Source: Comamonadaceae bacterium (GTDB taxonomy: Bacteria > Pseudomonadota > Gammaproteobacteria > Burkholderiales > Burkholderiaceae_C). Taken from it: a stretch of 45,739 nt of DNA. This document shows positions 15,822 to 24,705 of this stretch, one piece after another. The notes beneath the pieces are model-generated. The model worked only from the letters and a program-made list of their open reading frames with translations, did no database searches and was not told the origin of the DNA. Both the position numbers and the translations under genes were made by a program. Within the stretch, counting starts at the first letter, position 1, and each line of letters begins with the position of its first letter. Location: positions 1 to 45,739 of the forward strand of contig CANJQN010000031.1 of the NCBI GenBank assembly GCA_947476465.1. Direction: 5' to 3'.

Positions 15822-17315
15822 ATGGGCCCTAACGCCATGCACACAGACCCACTCCCGCACCCGATGCCGCCAGACCACAGCAATGACAGCTGCGTGATGG
15901 CGCGGCGGCTCGCCGAGCGGCTGGGTGCGCGCCTGGTGGAGACGCACATTTCATGGGTGCTGCTGGGCGAGCGCGAGGCGTACAAGCTCAAGAAGCCGCT
16001 GCGCATGCCGTTTCTCGATTACGGCACACCCGAAGCGCGGCGGCATTGCTGCGCGGAAGAGGTTCGCATCAACGCCCGGCTAGCACCCGGCCTGTACCTG
16101 GGCGTGGTGTCCGTGCATGGCAGCCCGCAAGACCCGCGCATCGGCGGCGATGGGCCGGTGATCGACTGGGCGGTGCGCATGCGCCGCTTCGACGACGACG
16201 CGCTGTTCGGCGAAAGGCTGGCGCGGCAGCAGTTGGCTCCCGAAGAGGTCGACACCATGGCCGATCTGCTGGCCGGCTTTCACGAAGAAGCCGCGGTGGC
16301 CGATCCGGCGCTGGGCTTGGGCACCGGTAAGCGTCGGCGCGCCACAGCGCTGGCCGCCCTGCAAGGCGCGAGCGCCGCCTTGCAACCGGTGGACCAGAAC
16401 GCCCTGCAGGCTTGGCTGCAGCGCGAGTCGCAGCGCCTGAACCCATGCTGGGCCGCCCGCCTGAAGGCCGGCCGCATCCGCGAATGCCATGGCGACCTGC
16501 ACCTGGACAACCTGATCTGGCTCAATGGCGGCCCCGCCGCCTTCGACGGCATCGAGTTCGACCCCGCCCTGCGCTGGATCGACGTGGCCGATGACATCGC
16601 CTTCCCCGTCATGGACCTGGCCGCACGCGGCCGGAGCGACCTGGCCTGGCGGCTGCTCAATCGCTGGCTGGACCACACCGGTGACCACGGTGCGCTCGGC
16701 GTGCTGCGCTTGGCCGCCGTCTACCGGGCCCTGGTGCGGGCCCAGGTAGCGTTGCTGCGGGCAGACTCCGCGGCAGCCACCGGCTATGCCCGCGCGGCGG
16801 GCGAATGGATGCAGTCCGATGCGCCGCGCCTGACCGTCATGCACGGGTTGCCCGGCTCGGGCAAGACCCATGTCTCGCAGCGTCTGCTCGAGCAGCACGG
16901 CGCGATCCGCCTGCGCGCCGACGTCGAGCGCAAGCGCTTGTTCGGCATTGGCATGCTGGACAACTCACGCGATGCAGGCGTGGACATCTACACCGCCGGC
17001 GCCGGCCGCCGCACTTATGCGCGCCTGCTCTCGCGCGCGGCCTTCACGCTGCGCGCCGGCTACCCGGTGATCCTGGACGCCGCCCATCTGCACCGCCACC
17101 AGCGCGACGCCGCCCACGCGCTGGCCAAACGCCTGGGCGCCGGCTTCACCATCGCCAGTTGCGAAGCGCCCATGGACGTGCTGCGCCAACGTGTGCGCGA
17201 GCGGCGTGGCGATGCGTCGGAGGCGGATCTTGCGGTGCTGGAAATGCTGGCGGGTGCGGGGCAGCCGCTGGGGAAGGCGGAGCAGCCGTTTGTGGAGCGC
17301 TACCCGGCGGCGTGA
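15822..17315 (+). CDS. Aminoglycoside phosphotransferase-like / AAA kinase fusion
   Basis: A two-domain protein. The N-terminal part (~330 residues) is an aminoglycoside-phosphotransferase-like fold with the catalytic loop CHGDLHLDNLIW and metal-binding FDGIEFDP. The C-terminal part is a P-loop kinase: GLPGSGKTHVSQRLLEQ (Walker A), then RADVERKRLFG and VILDAAHLHRHQRD. Such fusions are common uncharacterised proteins in proteobacteria; the small-molecule substrate is unknown. Start choice is uncertain (ATG 15822, 15837 or 15864, none with a strong RBS). Its last 144 bp are duplicated, with divergence, at 24524-24667. Confidence 0.85.
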   Translation: MGPNAMHTDPLPHPMPPDHSNDSCVMARRLAERLGARLVETHISWVLLGEREAYKLKKPLRMPFLDYGTPEARRHCCAEEVRINARLAPGLYLGVVSVHGSPQDPRIGGDGPVIDWAVRMRRFDDDALFGERLARQQLAPEEVDTMADLLAGFHEEAAVADPALGLGTGKRRRATALAALQGASAALQPVDQNALQAWLQRESQRLNPCWAARLKAGRIRECHGDLHLDNLIWLNGGPAAFDGIEFDPALRWIDVADDIAFPVMDLAARGRSDLAWRLLNRWLDHTGDHGALGVLRLAAVYRALVRAQVALLRADSAAATGYARAAGEWMQSDAPRLTVMHGLPGSGKTHVSQRLLEQHGAIRLRADVERKRLFGIGMLDNSRDAGVDIYTAGAGRRTYARLLSRAAFTLRAGYPVILDAAHLHRHQRDAAHALAKRLGAGFTIASCEAPMDVLRQRVRERRGDASEADLAVLEMLAGAGQPLGKAEQPFVERYPAA

Positions 17316-17326
17316 CGCTGCGGGCG

Positions 17327-17420
17327 GCTACCTCCAGTGCCAGTGCACCGGCACCTGCCTGACGTACAGCTGCGTGCCGTCGGTGCTGACACGGCACTCG
17401 TTGGTGAAGTTCAGGCCCTT
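17327..17420 (-). pseudogene. Internally deleted remnant of an SMP-30-type gene
   Basis: The segment 17327-17359 matches 24705-24737 (the 3' end of the SMP-30 gene). It is fused directly to 17360-17420, which matches 25146-25205 inside that gene with about four mismatches in 58 bp. The intervening ~408 bp and all of the 5' part are missing. It therefore is a second, decayed copy lying behind the kinase gene, in the same relative position as the intact gene behind the duplicated kinase tail at 24.5 kb. Confidence 0.85.
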
Positions 17421-17467
17421 CTGGCGGATTGGACCGAATCTTTGTGATCCAACACAGGACGCGGATT

Positions 17468-18268
17468 TCAACTCGTCCAAGTCGGCTTGCGCTTCTCCAA
17501 AAATGCACGTGGACCTTCCTTGAAATCGGGCGAATTGAAGAGATCAACGAGCGTGTCATTGCACGTCTGCAGCATCTCTTCAATCGAGACATCGACGGTC
17601 TTGCGGGCCAGGCGAAGACTGGTCCTGACACTAAAGGGGGACGCATCGGCAATCTTTTGCGCAAGTGCGAGCGCCTCGTCCAGGACGCGTTCGGCTGGAA
17701 CCACACGGTTGGCAAGTCCGTAGGCGAACGCCCGCTCGGCGCTCAGGGGCTCGCCGGTCAACAGCATTTCATAGGCGATCGCCGGCGGCAGCAGGCGAGG
17801 CGCGCGAGCCACGCCACCGCTCAATGCGCAAAGGCCGCGCTTGACCTCGGTCAGCGCAAGCACCGCACCTTCGGCGACCACGACGAGTTCGCACGCAAGC
17901 GTCATTTCGACGCCACCACCGAAAGCTGATCCGTTGAGCGCGGCGATCCAGGGTTTGGTGCGTTGGACACTCGTGAAGCCGGCGAATCCGCCAGGCCTGG
18001 GAATGCGGATATCGCGCCCCTCTGAGACTTCCTTCAGATCGGCCCCGGCGCAGAAAATCGAGCCAGTACCGGTAATGATCCCCACACGGATTTCCGGATC
18101 GGACTCGACCACGTTCACGAAGTCAAACAAATCAGCAGCGACCCCCGCGTTGACAGCGTTGCGGACAGCCGGTCTGTTGAACTTGGCTATTGCGATGTGC
18201 TTGCCTAGCCGTTCGGTCAACAGGTTGTCGTAGCGCCTGAAGGGAATCGCGTTTGCTCCAAGAGTCAT
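17468..18268 (-). CDS. Enoyl-CoA hydratase/isomerase family protein
   Basis: A 266-residue crotonase-fold protein. The oxyanion-hole motifs are GTGSIFCAGADLKE and NGSAFGGGVEMTLACE; in the second hole the segment reads ALTEVKRGLCALSGG, with Glu in the position often catalytic in hydratases. The ATG at 18268 has AAGGA upstream; an in-frame extension to 18388 has no RBS and crosses the divergent promoter region. It is read away from the acyl-CoA synthetase gene, sharing a 196-bp divergent intergenic region. It probably hydrates an unsaturated acyl-CoA in the catabolic cluster. Confidence 0.92.
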   Translation of the reverse strand: MTLGANAIPFRRYDNLLTERLGKHIAIAKFNRPAVRNAVNAGVAADLFDFVNVVESDPEIRVGIITGTGSIFCAGADLKEVSEGRDIRIPRPGGFAGFTSVQRTKPWIAALNGSAFGGGVEMTLACELVVVAEGAVLALTEVKRGLCALSGGVARAPRLLPPAIAYEMLLTGEPLSAERAFAYGLANRVVPAERVLDEALALAQKIADASPFSVRTSLRLARKTVDVSIEEMLQTCNDTLVDLFNSPDFKEGPRAFLEKRKPTWTS

Positions 18269-18464
18269 CGTGTCATCCTTTATTTGCGAACTTAGTTGTC
18301 GTCCCGAGCCGAAGGCGCTGGCTGATGTTCGTACGGGATTCCAGGGAAGCCATTTTTCACGGCATGCTGTGTTTACAGCAGGTATCATTTTCGACTGTAT
18401 CGTTAAACGCCATCCGTGGGTAGCTGATGCGGGAACTCAAAGACAACGCGAACGACAGGAGATC

Positions 18465-20612
18465 ATGACAAGCGACCTTACCCGTCTGTTAAACCCGCGC
18501 AGTGTGGCGGTGATCGGAGCCGGCCTCGAACCGGGCAAGGTCAGAGGCCGCTTTCTCCACAACCTAAAGATCAGCGGCTATCGCGGCGCGATCTATCCGG
18601 TCAATCCCAAGCACGCTGAAGTCCAAGGCTTCAAAGCGTATCCGAACCTCGCGGCGTTGCCCGAACCCGTCGATCTCGCGATGATCGCGATTCCGTCCGA
18701 AGGGGTCTGCGAGGCGCTGATCGAGTGCGGCCGGGCGCAAACCCGGGCGGCGGTGGTGTATTCGGGTGTACCGTCAGGAGCCGCGGGCAGCGTCATGCAG
18801 GCAGAAATGGCGAAAATCGCCCGCGACCATCACATTCGCCTGCTGGGCCCCAATTGCCTCGGATTTTTCAGCCCGGCCAACCAGTTGGCCGCCACCTTCA
18901 CGCCTTTGGATCCGGAGCATTTCAAAAACGTGCCGGCGACCGGAAAGCGAATCGCAATCGTCTCGCAAAGTGGCGGCACGGCGCTCCGGATATTCCAGAT
19001 GTGCCACATCGAGGGACTGAGGGTCGTCCTGTCGGTCATGCCGGGAAACGAGGCCGATCTTGAAGTCGTCGAACTTCTGGAATACGTGCTCGATTCCGCA
19101 GAGGCCGACATCGTTCTGATGTACGTTGAAGGCTTCAGGGACGGCCGGCGGTTTATGGAGGTTGCGGCCAAAGCGGCGGCCAAGGCGATTCCCATTGTCA
19201 TGATGAAGGCCGGCAGGACCAAGGCGGGCACCCGCTCTGCGATTTCGCACACGGCGCACCTGACCGGCTCAGATACAAGCTACGAGGCGATATTCCATCG
19301 CTACGGCATCATCCGTGTCTGGGATCCGGAAGAGATGATTGCAGTGGTCTGCCTGCTGGCGCGTCATGGCGTGATGAAGGGGCCGAACGTGGCGATCGTC
19401 TCGACGCAGGGCGGCTTCTGTTCGCTCGCCGCCGATTTGTGCGAGGCGAACGGCCTGCGCGTTCCGGTGCTCGATCAGGCCTTGCAAGCTGACTTGACAG
19501 AGTTTGTGCCGGACTATGGATCCACCCAGAACCCCGTGGATACGGGAACGACCATGGACGATCGCGGCAAAAATTTCTGCAAGGTCATTCAGCTTGTCGA
19601 GCGATCCGATGACATTCACGCGATCTATGCGGTTCTGCATCTCGGCCAGCCGGGTGTCGTGGGCGACTTGAAGCCTAACCTCGAGGCCTTGGCCGGGGCC
19701 GCCACCAAACCCGTGATTTTTTATTCGGTGACGACGCCGGCACCCGGGAACCTGCCGGACCTGAAATCGCTGGGCTTCAACTATCTTCCGCCTCGCGCCG
19801 CTGTACAGTCGATGCGGGCCCTCACGGACTATGGTGAGTTCCTTGGCCGGTGGCAAGCGTTCGTGCCGACACGCTCAACCGAATCCAGAATCAGGCCGGG
19901 CCAGGAAAGTTTCGTGGGGCAAGGTGTGTTGTCACGCGACCAGCACGCAGCCTTGTTCGCACGATACGAGGTCCCGTTTCCCGCTGAACAACTGGTGGTG
20001 TCCGAAGACGAGGCCTGTCGGGCGGGCAACGCCCTGGGCTATCCGGTGGCAGCGAAGATCGAATCTCCCGATATCCCGCACAAGACCGAAGCGGGCGGCG
20101 TCGAACTCGGCCTTCGGGACGATGCCAGCCTGCGGCAGGCCTTTCGCGACATCAGTTCCCGTGCGCGCTCCTATGCGCCCGATGCCAGGATCGACGGCGT
20201 ATTGGTCCAGAAGATGGCGCGGCCCGGCCGCGAGATCATTGTTGGCATGCTGACCGATCCCGATTTCGGCCCGCTGCTGATGGTGGGTTTCGGGGGCGTG
20301 TTCGCCGAGGTGCTCAAGGACGTCGTGTTCGCGCCGTTGCCGGTGAACGATGCCGCCGCGACGGACATGATTCAGCGCCTCAAGGGCATCGAAATCCTGC
20401 GCGGCGTGCGCGGCCAGCCGCCGGCCGATATCCAGGCCCTCGCGAAGCTTCTCGTGAATGTCTCATGCCTGGTCGAAGATAACCCGGGCATTGGTCAACT
20501 CGATCTCAATCCTGTTTTCGTCTATGCGCAAGGCGATGGCCTGTGCGTGGTCGACAGTTTGCTGGTACCTTGCGAAACGCATCCTCTTATGGCGGTAACA
20601 CATGAAAAGTGA
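18465..20612 (+). CDS. ADP-forming acyl-CoA synthetase (acetate-CoA ligase family)
   Basis: A 715-residue protein with the fused architecture of NDP-forming acyl-CoA synthetases: CoA-binding Rossmann domain (RSVAVIGAGLEPGKVR, PVNPKH), two succinyl-CoA-ligase-like domains with the phospho-histidine segment ISHTAHLTGSDTSYEAIF, and a C-terminal ATP-grasp domain (GYPVAAKIESPDIPHKTEAG, VGFGGVFAEVLKD). It converts an acid plus CoA and ATP to acyl-CoA and ADP. The ATG at 18465 has AGGAGA; the longer ORF upstream is non-coding. The next gene overlaps its end by 11 bp, so the two are probably coupled. Confidence 0.92.
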   Translation: MTSDLTRLLNPRSVAVIGAGLEPGKVRGRFLHNLKISGYRGAIYPVNPKHAEVQGFKAYPNLAALPEPVDLAMIAIPSEGVCEALIECGRAQTRAAVVYSGVPSGAAGSVMQAEMAKIARDHHIRLLGPNCLGFFSPANQLAATFTPLDPEHFKNVPATGKRIAIVSQSGGTALRIFQMCHIEGLRVVLSVMPGNEADLEVVELLEYVLDSAEADIVLMYVEGFRDGRRFMEVAAKAAAKAIPIVMMKAGRTKAGTRSAISHTAHLTGSDTSYEAIFHRYGIIRVWDPEEMIAVVCLLARHGVMKGPNVAIVSTQGGFCSLAADLCEANGLRVPVLDQALQADLTEFVPDYGSTQNPVDTGTTMDDRGKNFCKVIQLVERSDDIHAIYAVLHLGQPGVVGDLKPNLEALAGAATKPVIFYSVTTPAPGNLPDLKSLGFNYLPPRAAVQSMRALTDYGEFLGRWQAFVPTRSTESRIRPGQESFVGQGVLSRDQHAALFARYEVPFPAEQLVVSEDEACRAGNALGYPVAAKIESPDIPHKTEAGGVELGLRDDASLRQAFRDISSRARSYAPDARIDGVLVQKMARPGREIIVGMLTDPDFGPLLMVGFGGVFAEVLKDVVFAPLPVNDAAATDMIQRLKGIEILRGVRGQPPADIQALAKLLVNVSCLVEDNPGIGQLDLNPVFVYAQGDGLCVVDSLLVPCETHPLMAVTHEK

Positions 20613-21735
20613 ACTTTGCAGCATGTTGGGGGTGGACTTTCCGCTGCTGGCTTTCAGCCACTGCCGCGACGTGGTGGCGGCGGTCAGCCGCGCCGGCGGA
20701 TTCGGGGTTTTCGGCGGAGCCCGGTACACCCCCCAGGAGCTTGAGATCGAACTGAAGTGGATCGACGAACATGTCGATGGCAAGCCCTATGGCGTTGACA
20801 TCCAGGCACCGGAACATTCCTGGTTCGAGGGAAAGGAAAGAGGCCTCACCCTGGAACAGGTGGTCGAGGCCATTCCAACGCGACATCGCGATTTCATCGC
20901 GAGCGTCCTCAAGAAATACGATGTCGAAATGGACCCCGCGAAAGCCGTTGAGGACCGCGTGCCCTTCGCCGCACCGGAAGTCGGGGAAGCGTTGATGGAT
21001 GTGGCGTTCAGCCATCCGATCCGGCTTATCGCCAACGCGCTGGGTATCGCGCCGCCGTCAATGCTCAGTCGGGGCCGCGCCCACGGCGTGCCAGTAGCGG
21101 CGCTGGTGGGCGCCAAAGAGCATGCGCTGCGCCAGATCGCGGCCGGCGTCGATATCCTGGTCGCCCAGGGAACGGAGGCAGGCGGCCATTGCGGGGAAGT
21201 CTCCACCCTGGTCCTGGTGCCAGAGGTGATACGCGCCATCAAGCCGATTCGCAGCGTTCCGGTGCTGGCGGCCGGCGGAATCATGACGGGGCGGCAAATG
21301 GCGGGTTGCATGGCGATGGGTGCCGCCGGGGTGTGGTGTGGATCGGTGTGGCTGTCCACCGTCGAATCCGAAACTTCCGAAGTCTTTCGGTCGAAAATGA
21401 TCGAGGCGTCATCGCGCTCGACGGTGCGTTCGACATTCCGCACCGGCAAACCATGCCGGCAGTTGCGCTCAGTGTGGCACGATGAATGGGAGGCGCAGGG
21501 AAGCCCCGGTCCTTTGCCCCACCCGCTCATGGGCATGATCAGCATGCCCGCTTTTGGTTTTATTGAAAAATCAGCCCAAGCCGGCAACCCGAAAGCCAAG
21601 GAGCTCGTGTCCTATTTCGTTGGTCAGGGCGTCGGTCTGGTCGATTGCGTCCGTACGACGGGCCAGGTCGTGCAGGATTTCAAGCAGGAATTTGCCGATG
21701 CCCTGGAAGACATGATGGCGTGGACGCACGCATAA
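20602..21735 (+). CDS. Nitronate monooxygenase family protein
   Basis: A 377-residue FMN-dependent TIM-barrel protein of the 2-nitropropane dioxygenase/nitronate monooxygenase family. Evidence: FPLLAFSHCRDVVAAVSRAGGFGVFG at the N-terminus, the AQGTEAGGHCGEVSTLVLVPEV signature with the active-site His, and VPVLAAGGIMTGRQMA for phosphate binding. Many relatives act on non-nitro substrates, so the reaction is open. The 11-bp overlap with the ADP-forming synthetase gene is strong evidence of a shared pathway. Confidence 0.9.
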   Translation: MKSELCSMLGVDFPLLAFSHCRDVVAAVSRAGGFGVFGGARYTPQELEIELKWIDEHVDGKPYGVDIQAPEHSWFEGKERGLTLEQVVEAIPTRHRDFIASVLKKYDVEMDPAKAVEDRVPFAAPEVGEALMDVAFSHPIRLIANALGIAPPSMLSRGRAHGVPVAALVGAKEHALRQIAAGVDILVAQGTEAGGHCGEVSTLVLVPEVIRAIKPIRSVPVLAAGGIMTGRQMAGCMAMGAAGVWCGSVWLSTVESETSEVFRSKMIEASSRSTVRSTFRTGKPCRQLRSVWHDEWEAQGSPGPLPHPLMGMISMPAFGFIEKSAQAGNPKAKELVSYFVGQGVGLVDCVRTTGQVVQDFKQEFADALEDMMAWTHA

Positions 21736-21750
21736 GTCTCGGTCCGGCCT

Positions 21751-23253
21751 TCAGACGGTCGTCCATCGGTTCAATCCATCATGGCCGGCCTCGATTTTGC
21801 CGGCGTCGCCGATCACCGACCGGTCCATGACGGTGAGGGCCGCGATAGTGTCGTGGTCGTTTCCCGGCACCCGGGCGACGGTTCGGCGGCCATCGGGCGT
21901 GCGAGCGACCACCGCGCCGTAGTCAGGCTCGCCCTTTCGGTCGTAGATGATCGTGAAGGTCTCGATCGTGGCCGGGCCTGCATAGTCTTCCACGATCTGC
22001 GGAACGGGGCCCTGCAGCGCTTGCGCGGCGTGCTGCACGCTGTAATCGCTTGCCAGCGGAGCCGCCGGAGGTTCCCCCGACGAGACGATGATGGCGTGGT
22101 GCTTGGTGACATAGCCGCCCTGTCCGTACAGCAAGCCTTTACCGCTTTTTTGCCGCAAGCGCCGCACGACGGCCGCCGCCGCGTGCGACATGTAATTGTG
22201 AAGCGGACCCCCGAAGAACGTCAGTCCGCCCGCAACGGTCAAGGGGTGTTCTACCGGTAGCTTCATCAGTCGGCGCGCCATCTTGGGAACGATTGGAAAG
22301 CAGCTGTAAAGGTCGATAGCGTCGAAATGGGATCCGCTGTGTCCGAGGAGTTCCTGAATTTTCATCAAGACGGCGGTCTGGGCCGCATTGCTGTCGTAGC
22401 GATCGCGCCGCAGGTAATCTTCCGGAGCCTGCGCTGCGGCGCCGGCCTCGACGAAGATCAACTGTTCGTGCGGGATGCCCGCACGCCGGGCCCGCTGGTA
22501 GCTCGTCATGAGCAAGGCCGCGCCGAGATTAACCGCAGGCTGGGCGACCATATCTTTCAGATAGGGCCATGCCACCAGACGATTGGCCGCGCCCGGCTGC
22601 GCGATTTCCCCGGGCGTCAAGGTTCTTTGCCCCCAGGCATGCGGATTCTTCGCTGCGATGGCCGACATCGATGACCATATCGCCGCGGTCTCGGCCCGAG
22701 CTTCGGCCGGCGATTGACCCCAAGCCGCAGTCGCCGCGTTTTCATACAGCGGGTAGACCTGCAGCGGCACGACCAGGCCATATTTGGCCGCCATGGGATG
22801 AATGTCGTATTGGTGCTTGAAGAGGTTGGTGTTGGGCCCATTCGGAATCCAGTCAAGCTGGATTTTCTGCCTGGCGGCCTGGGTCGCGGAATACTGCGCC
22901 TCCGCTCCGCAGATCGCGGCAACCTGGCATGCGCCGCTGGCGATCTGCAGCGCCGCGTTGTAGATTTCGCGCAGCGGGCCGTTGCCGCTGCCCTCGGTGA
23001 CGACGGCACGACGGCAAGTAAGGCCAAGACGCTCGCTGACCTGGCGCGGGAGATCGGTATAGGCGGCCGATACGAGCCTAACGACGTCCAGCGAATCCGC
23101 GTCTTTCAGCAGCCCGTGGGCGTCATCATCGGCGGCCCGCAGGGCCTCGCACATGAGCGTCAGCGGCTCCTTCGCCAGCCGGAGGTCGTCTGGACGGTCG
23201 ATCACCTCGCCGATCCCGACGATCACGGGACGTTGTGCTAGATCGTTTTGCAT
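21751..23253 (-). CDS. Thiolase-like acetyl-CoA acetyltransferase with C-terminal OB domain
   Basis: A 500-residue thiolase-superfamily protein of the SCP2-like branch. The N-terminal PVIVGIGEVIDRPDD and GSGNGPLREIYNAALQIASG blocks, the central AIDLYSCFPIV segment and GGLTFFGGPLHNYMSHA fit the family. After residue ~400 a tail with YGAVVARTPDGRRTVARVPG resembles the OB-fold extension of these proteins. Canonical biosynthetic-thiolase Cys positions are not obvious, so activity may differ. It converges with the nitronate monooxygenase gene (15 bp gap) and diverges from the MaoC pair. Confidence 0.85.
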   Translation of the reverse strand: MQNDLAQRPVIVGIGEVIDRPDDLRLAKEPLTLMCEALRAADDDAHGLLKDADSLDVVRLVSAAYTDLPRQVSERLGLTCRRAVVTEGSGNGPLREIYNAALQIASGACQVAAICGAEAQYSATQAARQKIQLDWIPNGPNTNLFKHQYDIHPMAAKYGLVVPLQVYPLYENAATAAWGQSPAEARAETAAIWSSMSAIAAKNPHAWGQRTLTPGEIAQPGAANRLVAWPYLKDMVAQPAVNLGAALLMTSYQRARRAGIPHEQLIFVEAGAAAQAPEDYLRRDRYDSNAAQTAVLMKIQELLGHSGSHFDAIDLYSCFPIVPKMARRLMKLPVEHPLTVAGGLTFFGGPLHNYMSHAAAAVVRRLRQKSGKGLLYGQGGYVTKHHAIIVSSGEPPAAPLASDYSVQHAAQALQGPVPQIVEDYAGPATIETFTIIYDRKGEPDYGAVVARTPDGRRTVARVPGNDHDTIAALTVMDRSVIGDAGKIEAGHDGLNRWTTV

Positions 23254-23489
23254 CTATATTTCCTCTATGACACCTTGCCCCTACTCTAGCGCTTCGAATT
23301 ACGGGTTCGGCTGGGCATGCTCAGGTCGTACAGACACAGGACCCAAGGCGTGAAATTTCACATGCGTCATGGCGGTGGTTGTGGATTATTGATAATTGAC
23401 CCAATCCTCAGTTTGCCCTACCTTGGCGCCCAGCAAACGAGGATGAAAAAGATGGTCGAAGGCTGGGCTCTACGTCGACCGAGGCTGCC

Positions 23490-23993
23490 ATGACCAATCC
23501 AATCGCAATATCGCCCACCGCGTGGGATCTCATTGGCGTCAAGTCCCCGCCTACCCGCGCAACCGTGAATGCCAGGGAGTTCCAGCGTTGGGCCGTCGCG
23601 GTAGGCGATGAGAATCCGCTGTACTTCGACGAGCCATTCGCTCGCAGCCTCGGCTTGCGCGGGCTTGTCATGCCCCCCATGTTTTTGCCGATTGTCATGC
23701 GCACGATCCAGGACCTGCGTGAACGCCGGCCTGATGGAACATTGATTGGCGAAGGGTATGACCTTCCTATTACCGTCCCCTACCGGCGGATGGCCGGAGG
23801 GCGCACCACCACATTCCATGAAACGGTTTGCGATGGCGACGTCCTCACGGGCGAGCGGCAGCTCAGCGATCTTGTGGAAAAGTCCGGCGGCACGGGCGCG
23901 CTGCTGATAGCCAGTTGGACGGTTGCATACGCGAACCAGTTCGGCCGGCAAGTGGCGAGCGACGTCGAGTCCGTTATCTTCAGGGCCATGTGA
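23490..23993 (+). CDS. MaoC/FAS1-like dehydratase, N-terminal-type half
   Basis: A 167-residue hot-dog-fold protein. The AVGDENPLYFDEPFARSLG segment followed by LVMPPMFLP corresponds to the N-terminal, mostly structural half of two-domain (R)-hydratases. Its stop codon overlaps the start of the next MaoC gene (TGATG at 23991-23995), suggesting that the two subunits form a heteromeric enoyl-CoA hydratase. A 236-bp divergent region separates it from the thiolase-like gene; a TTGATAATTGACC stretch near 23388 is AT-rich and may hold a promoter. Confidence 0.85.
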   Translation: MTNPIAISPTAWDLIGVKSPPTRATVNAREFQRWAVAVGDENPLYFDEPFARSLGLRGLVMPPMFLPIVMRTIQDLRERRPDGTLIGEGYDLPITVPYRRMAGGRTTTFHETVCDGDVLTGERQLSDLVEKSGGTGALLIASWTVAYANQFGRQVASDVESVIFRAM

Positions 23994-24454
23994 TGCAGAG
24001 CGTGTCTGATAGCACCCTTGCGACGCCGCAGCGATACATTGAAGACGTGTCTGTCGGCGATCGCATTCCGACGCTGGTGCGCGGCATCGATGAGGTGCAG
24101 CTCTATCTCTTCAGCGCGGCTACGTTCAACAGCCACCGCATACATTACGACCGCCGCTGGACCACCGAGGTAGAGGGTTACCCGGACCTGCTTGTGCATG
24201 GGCCGCTGCAATCCGCGTTGATGGCCAAGGAAGTCACCGACTGGGCCGGACCACGTGGATTCCTGACCTCGATCACGGTGCGCAGCCATGCCAGCGCCCA
24301 CCCTGGACAAGAGTTGACATTAACCGGCGAAGTCACCCGCATCTGGACCCAGGATTCGCGGCATCTGGTCGAACTTGCGCTTTCGGTCACTCACGGCACG
24401 CGCCTGCTGATCTCCGGTACGGCCACGGTGAACCTGCCACATCGGGACCGATGA
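23993..24454 (+). CDS. MaoC-like hydratase, catalytic half
   Basis: A 153-residue hot-dog-fold protein. FNSHRIHYDRRW followed by LLVHGPLQSALM matches the active-site and substrate-tunnel segments of MaoC-type hydratases and mesaconyl-CoA hydratase-like proteins. The ATG at 23993 overlaps the preceding stop, which selects it over the longer ORF. It is the last gene of the inserted cluster: 70 bp after its stop the sequence becomes a duplicate of the kinase 3' end. Confidence 0.87.
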   Translation: MQSVSDSTLATPQRYIEDVSVGDRIPTLVRGIDEVQLYLFSAATFNSHRIHYDRRWTTEVEGYPDLLVHGPLQSALMAKEVTDWAGPRGFLTSITVRSHASAHPGQELTLTGEVTRIWTQDSRHLVELALSVTHGTRLLISGTATVNLPHRDR

Positions 24455-24523
24455 CCTGCCCCCTTCCGGCGTACCAATCGAATTGAGGAAGCCCGGGGTT
24501 GCAAGGTGAATTGACCGTTCTGC

Positions 24524-24667
24524 ATGGACCCGCTGCGCCAACGCGTGCGCGATCGGCGTGGCGATGCCTCAGAGGCGGATCTTGCGGTGCTGGAAATGCT
24601 GGCGGGTGCGGGCCAGCCGCTGGGGAAGGCGGAGCTGGCGTTTGTCGAGCGCTACCCGGCGGGCTGA
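24524..24667 (+). pseudogene. Duplicated C-terminal 47 codons of the APH/AAA kinase gene
   Basis: This 144-bp segment has the same length, without indels, as 17172-17315 and encodes the same C-terminus (LRQRVRDRRGDASEADLAVL...ERYPAG, stop). About 41 of 47 residues are identical. It begins abruptly, with no kinase sequence upstream, so it is a fragment. Together with the SMP-30 sequence behind it, it forms the right-hand copy of a junction that also occurs at 17.2-17.4 kb. Confidence 0.88.
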
Positions 24668-24705
24668 GGCCGGGGCCGCGTCAGCATGCCCCGCAAAAAG
24701 ATCCG

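Noticed and set aside
21751..23253. Canonical biosynthetic thiolase PhaA
   Set aside because: Motifs fit the SCP2-like thiolase branch with an OB tail and the typical PhaA cysteines are not evident; it is also far from phaC.
17468..24454. Integrative element with integrase
   Set aside because: No integrase, transposase, tRNA or att-like perfect repeat is at either end; the flanking repeats are diverged gene fragments, which suits homologous recombination better.
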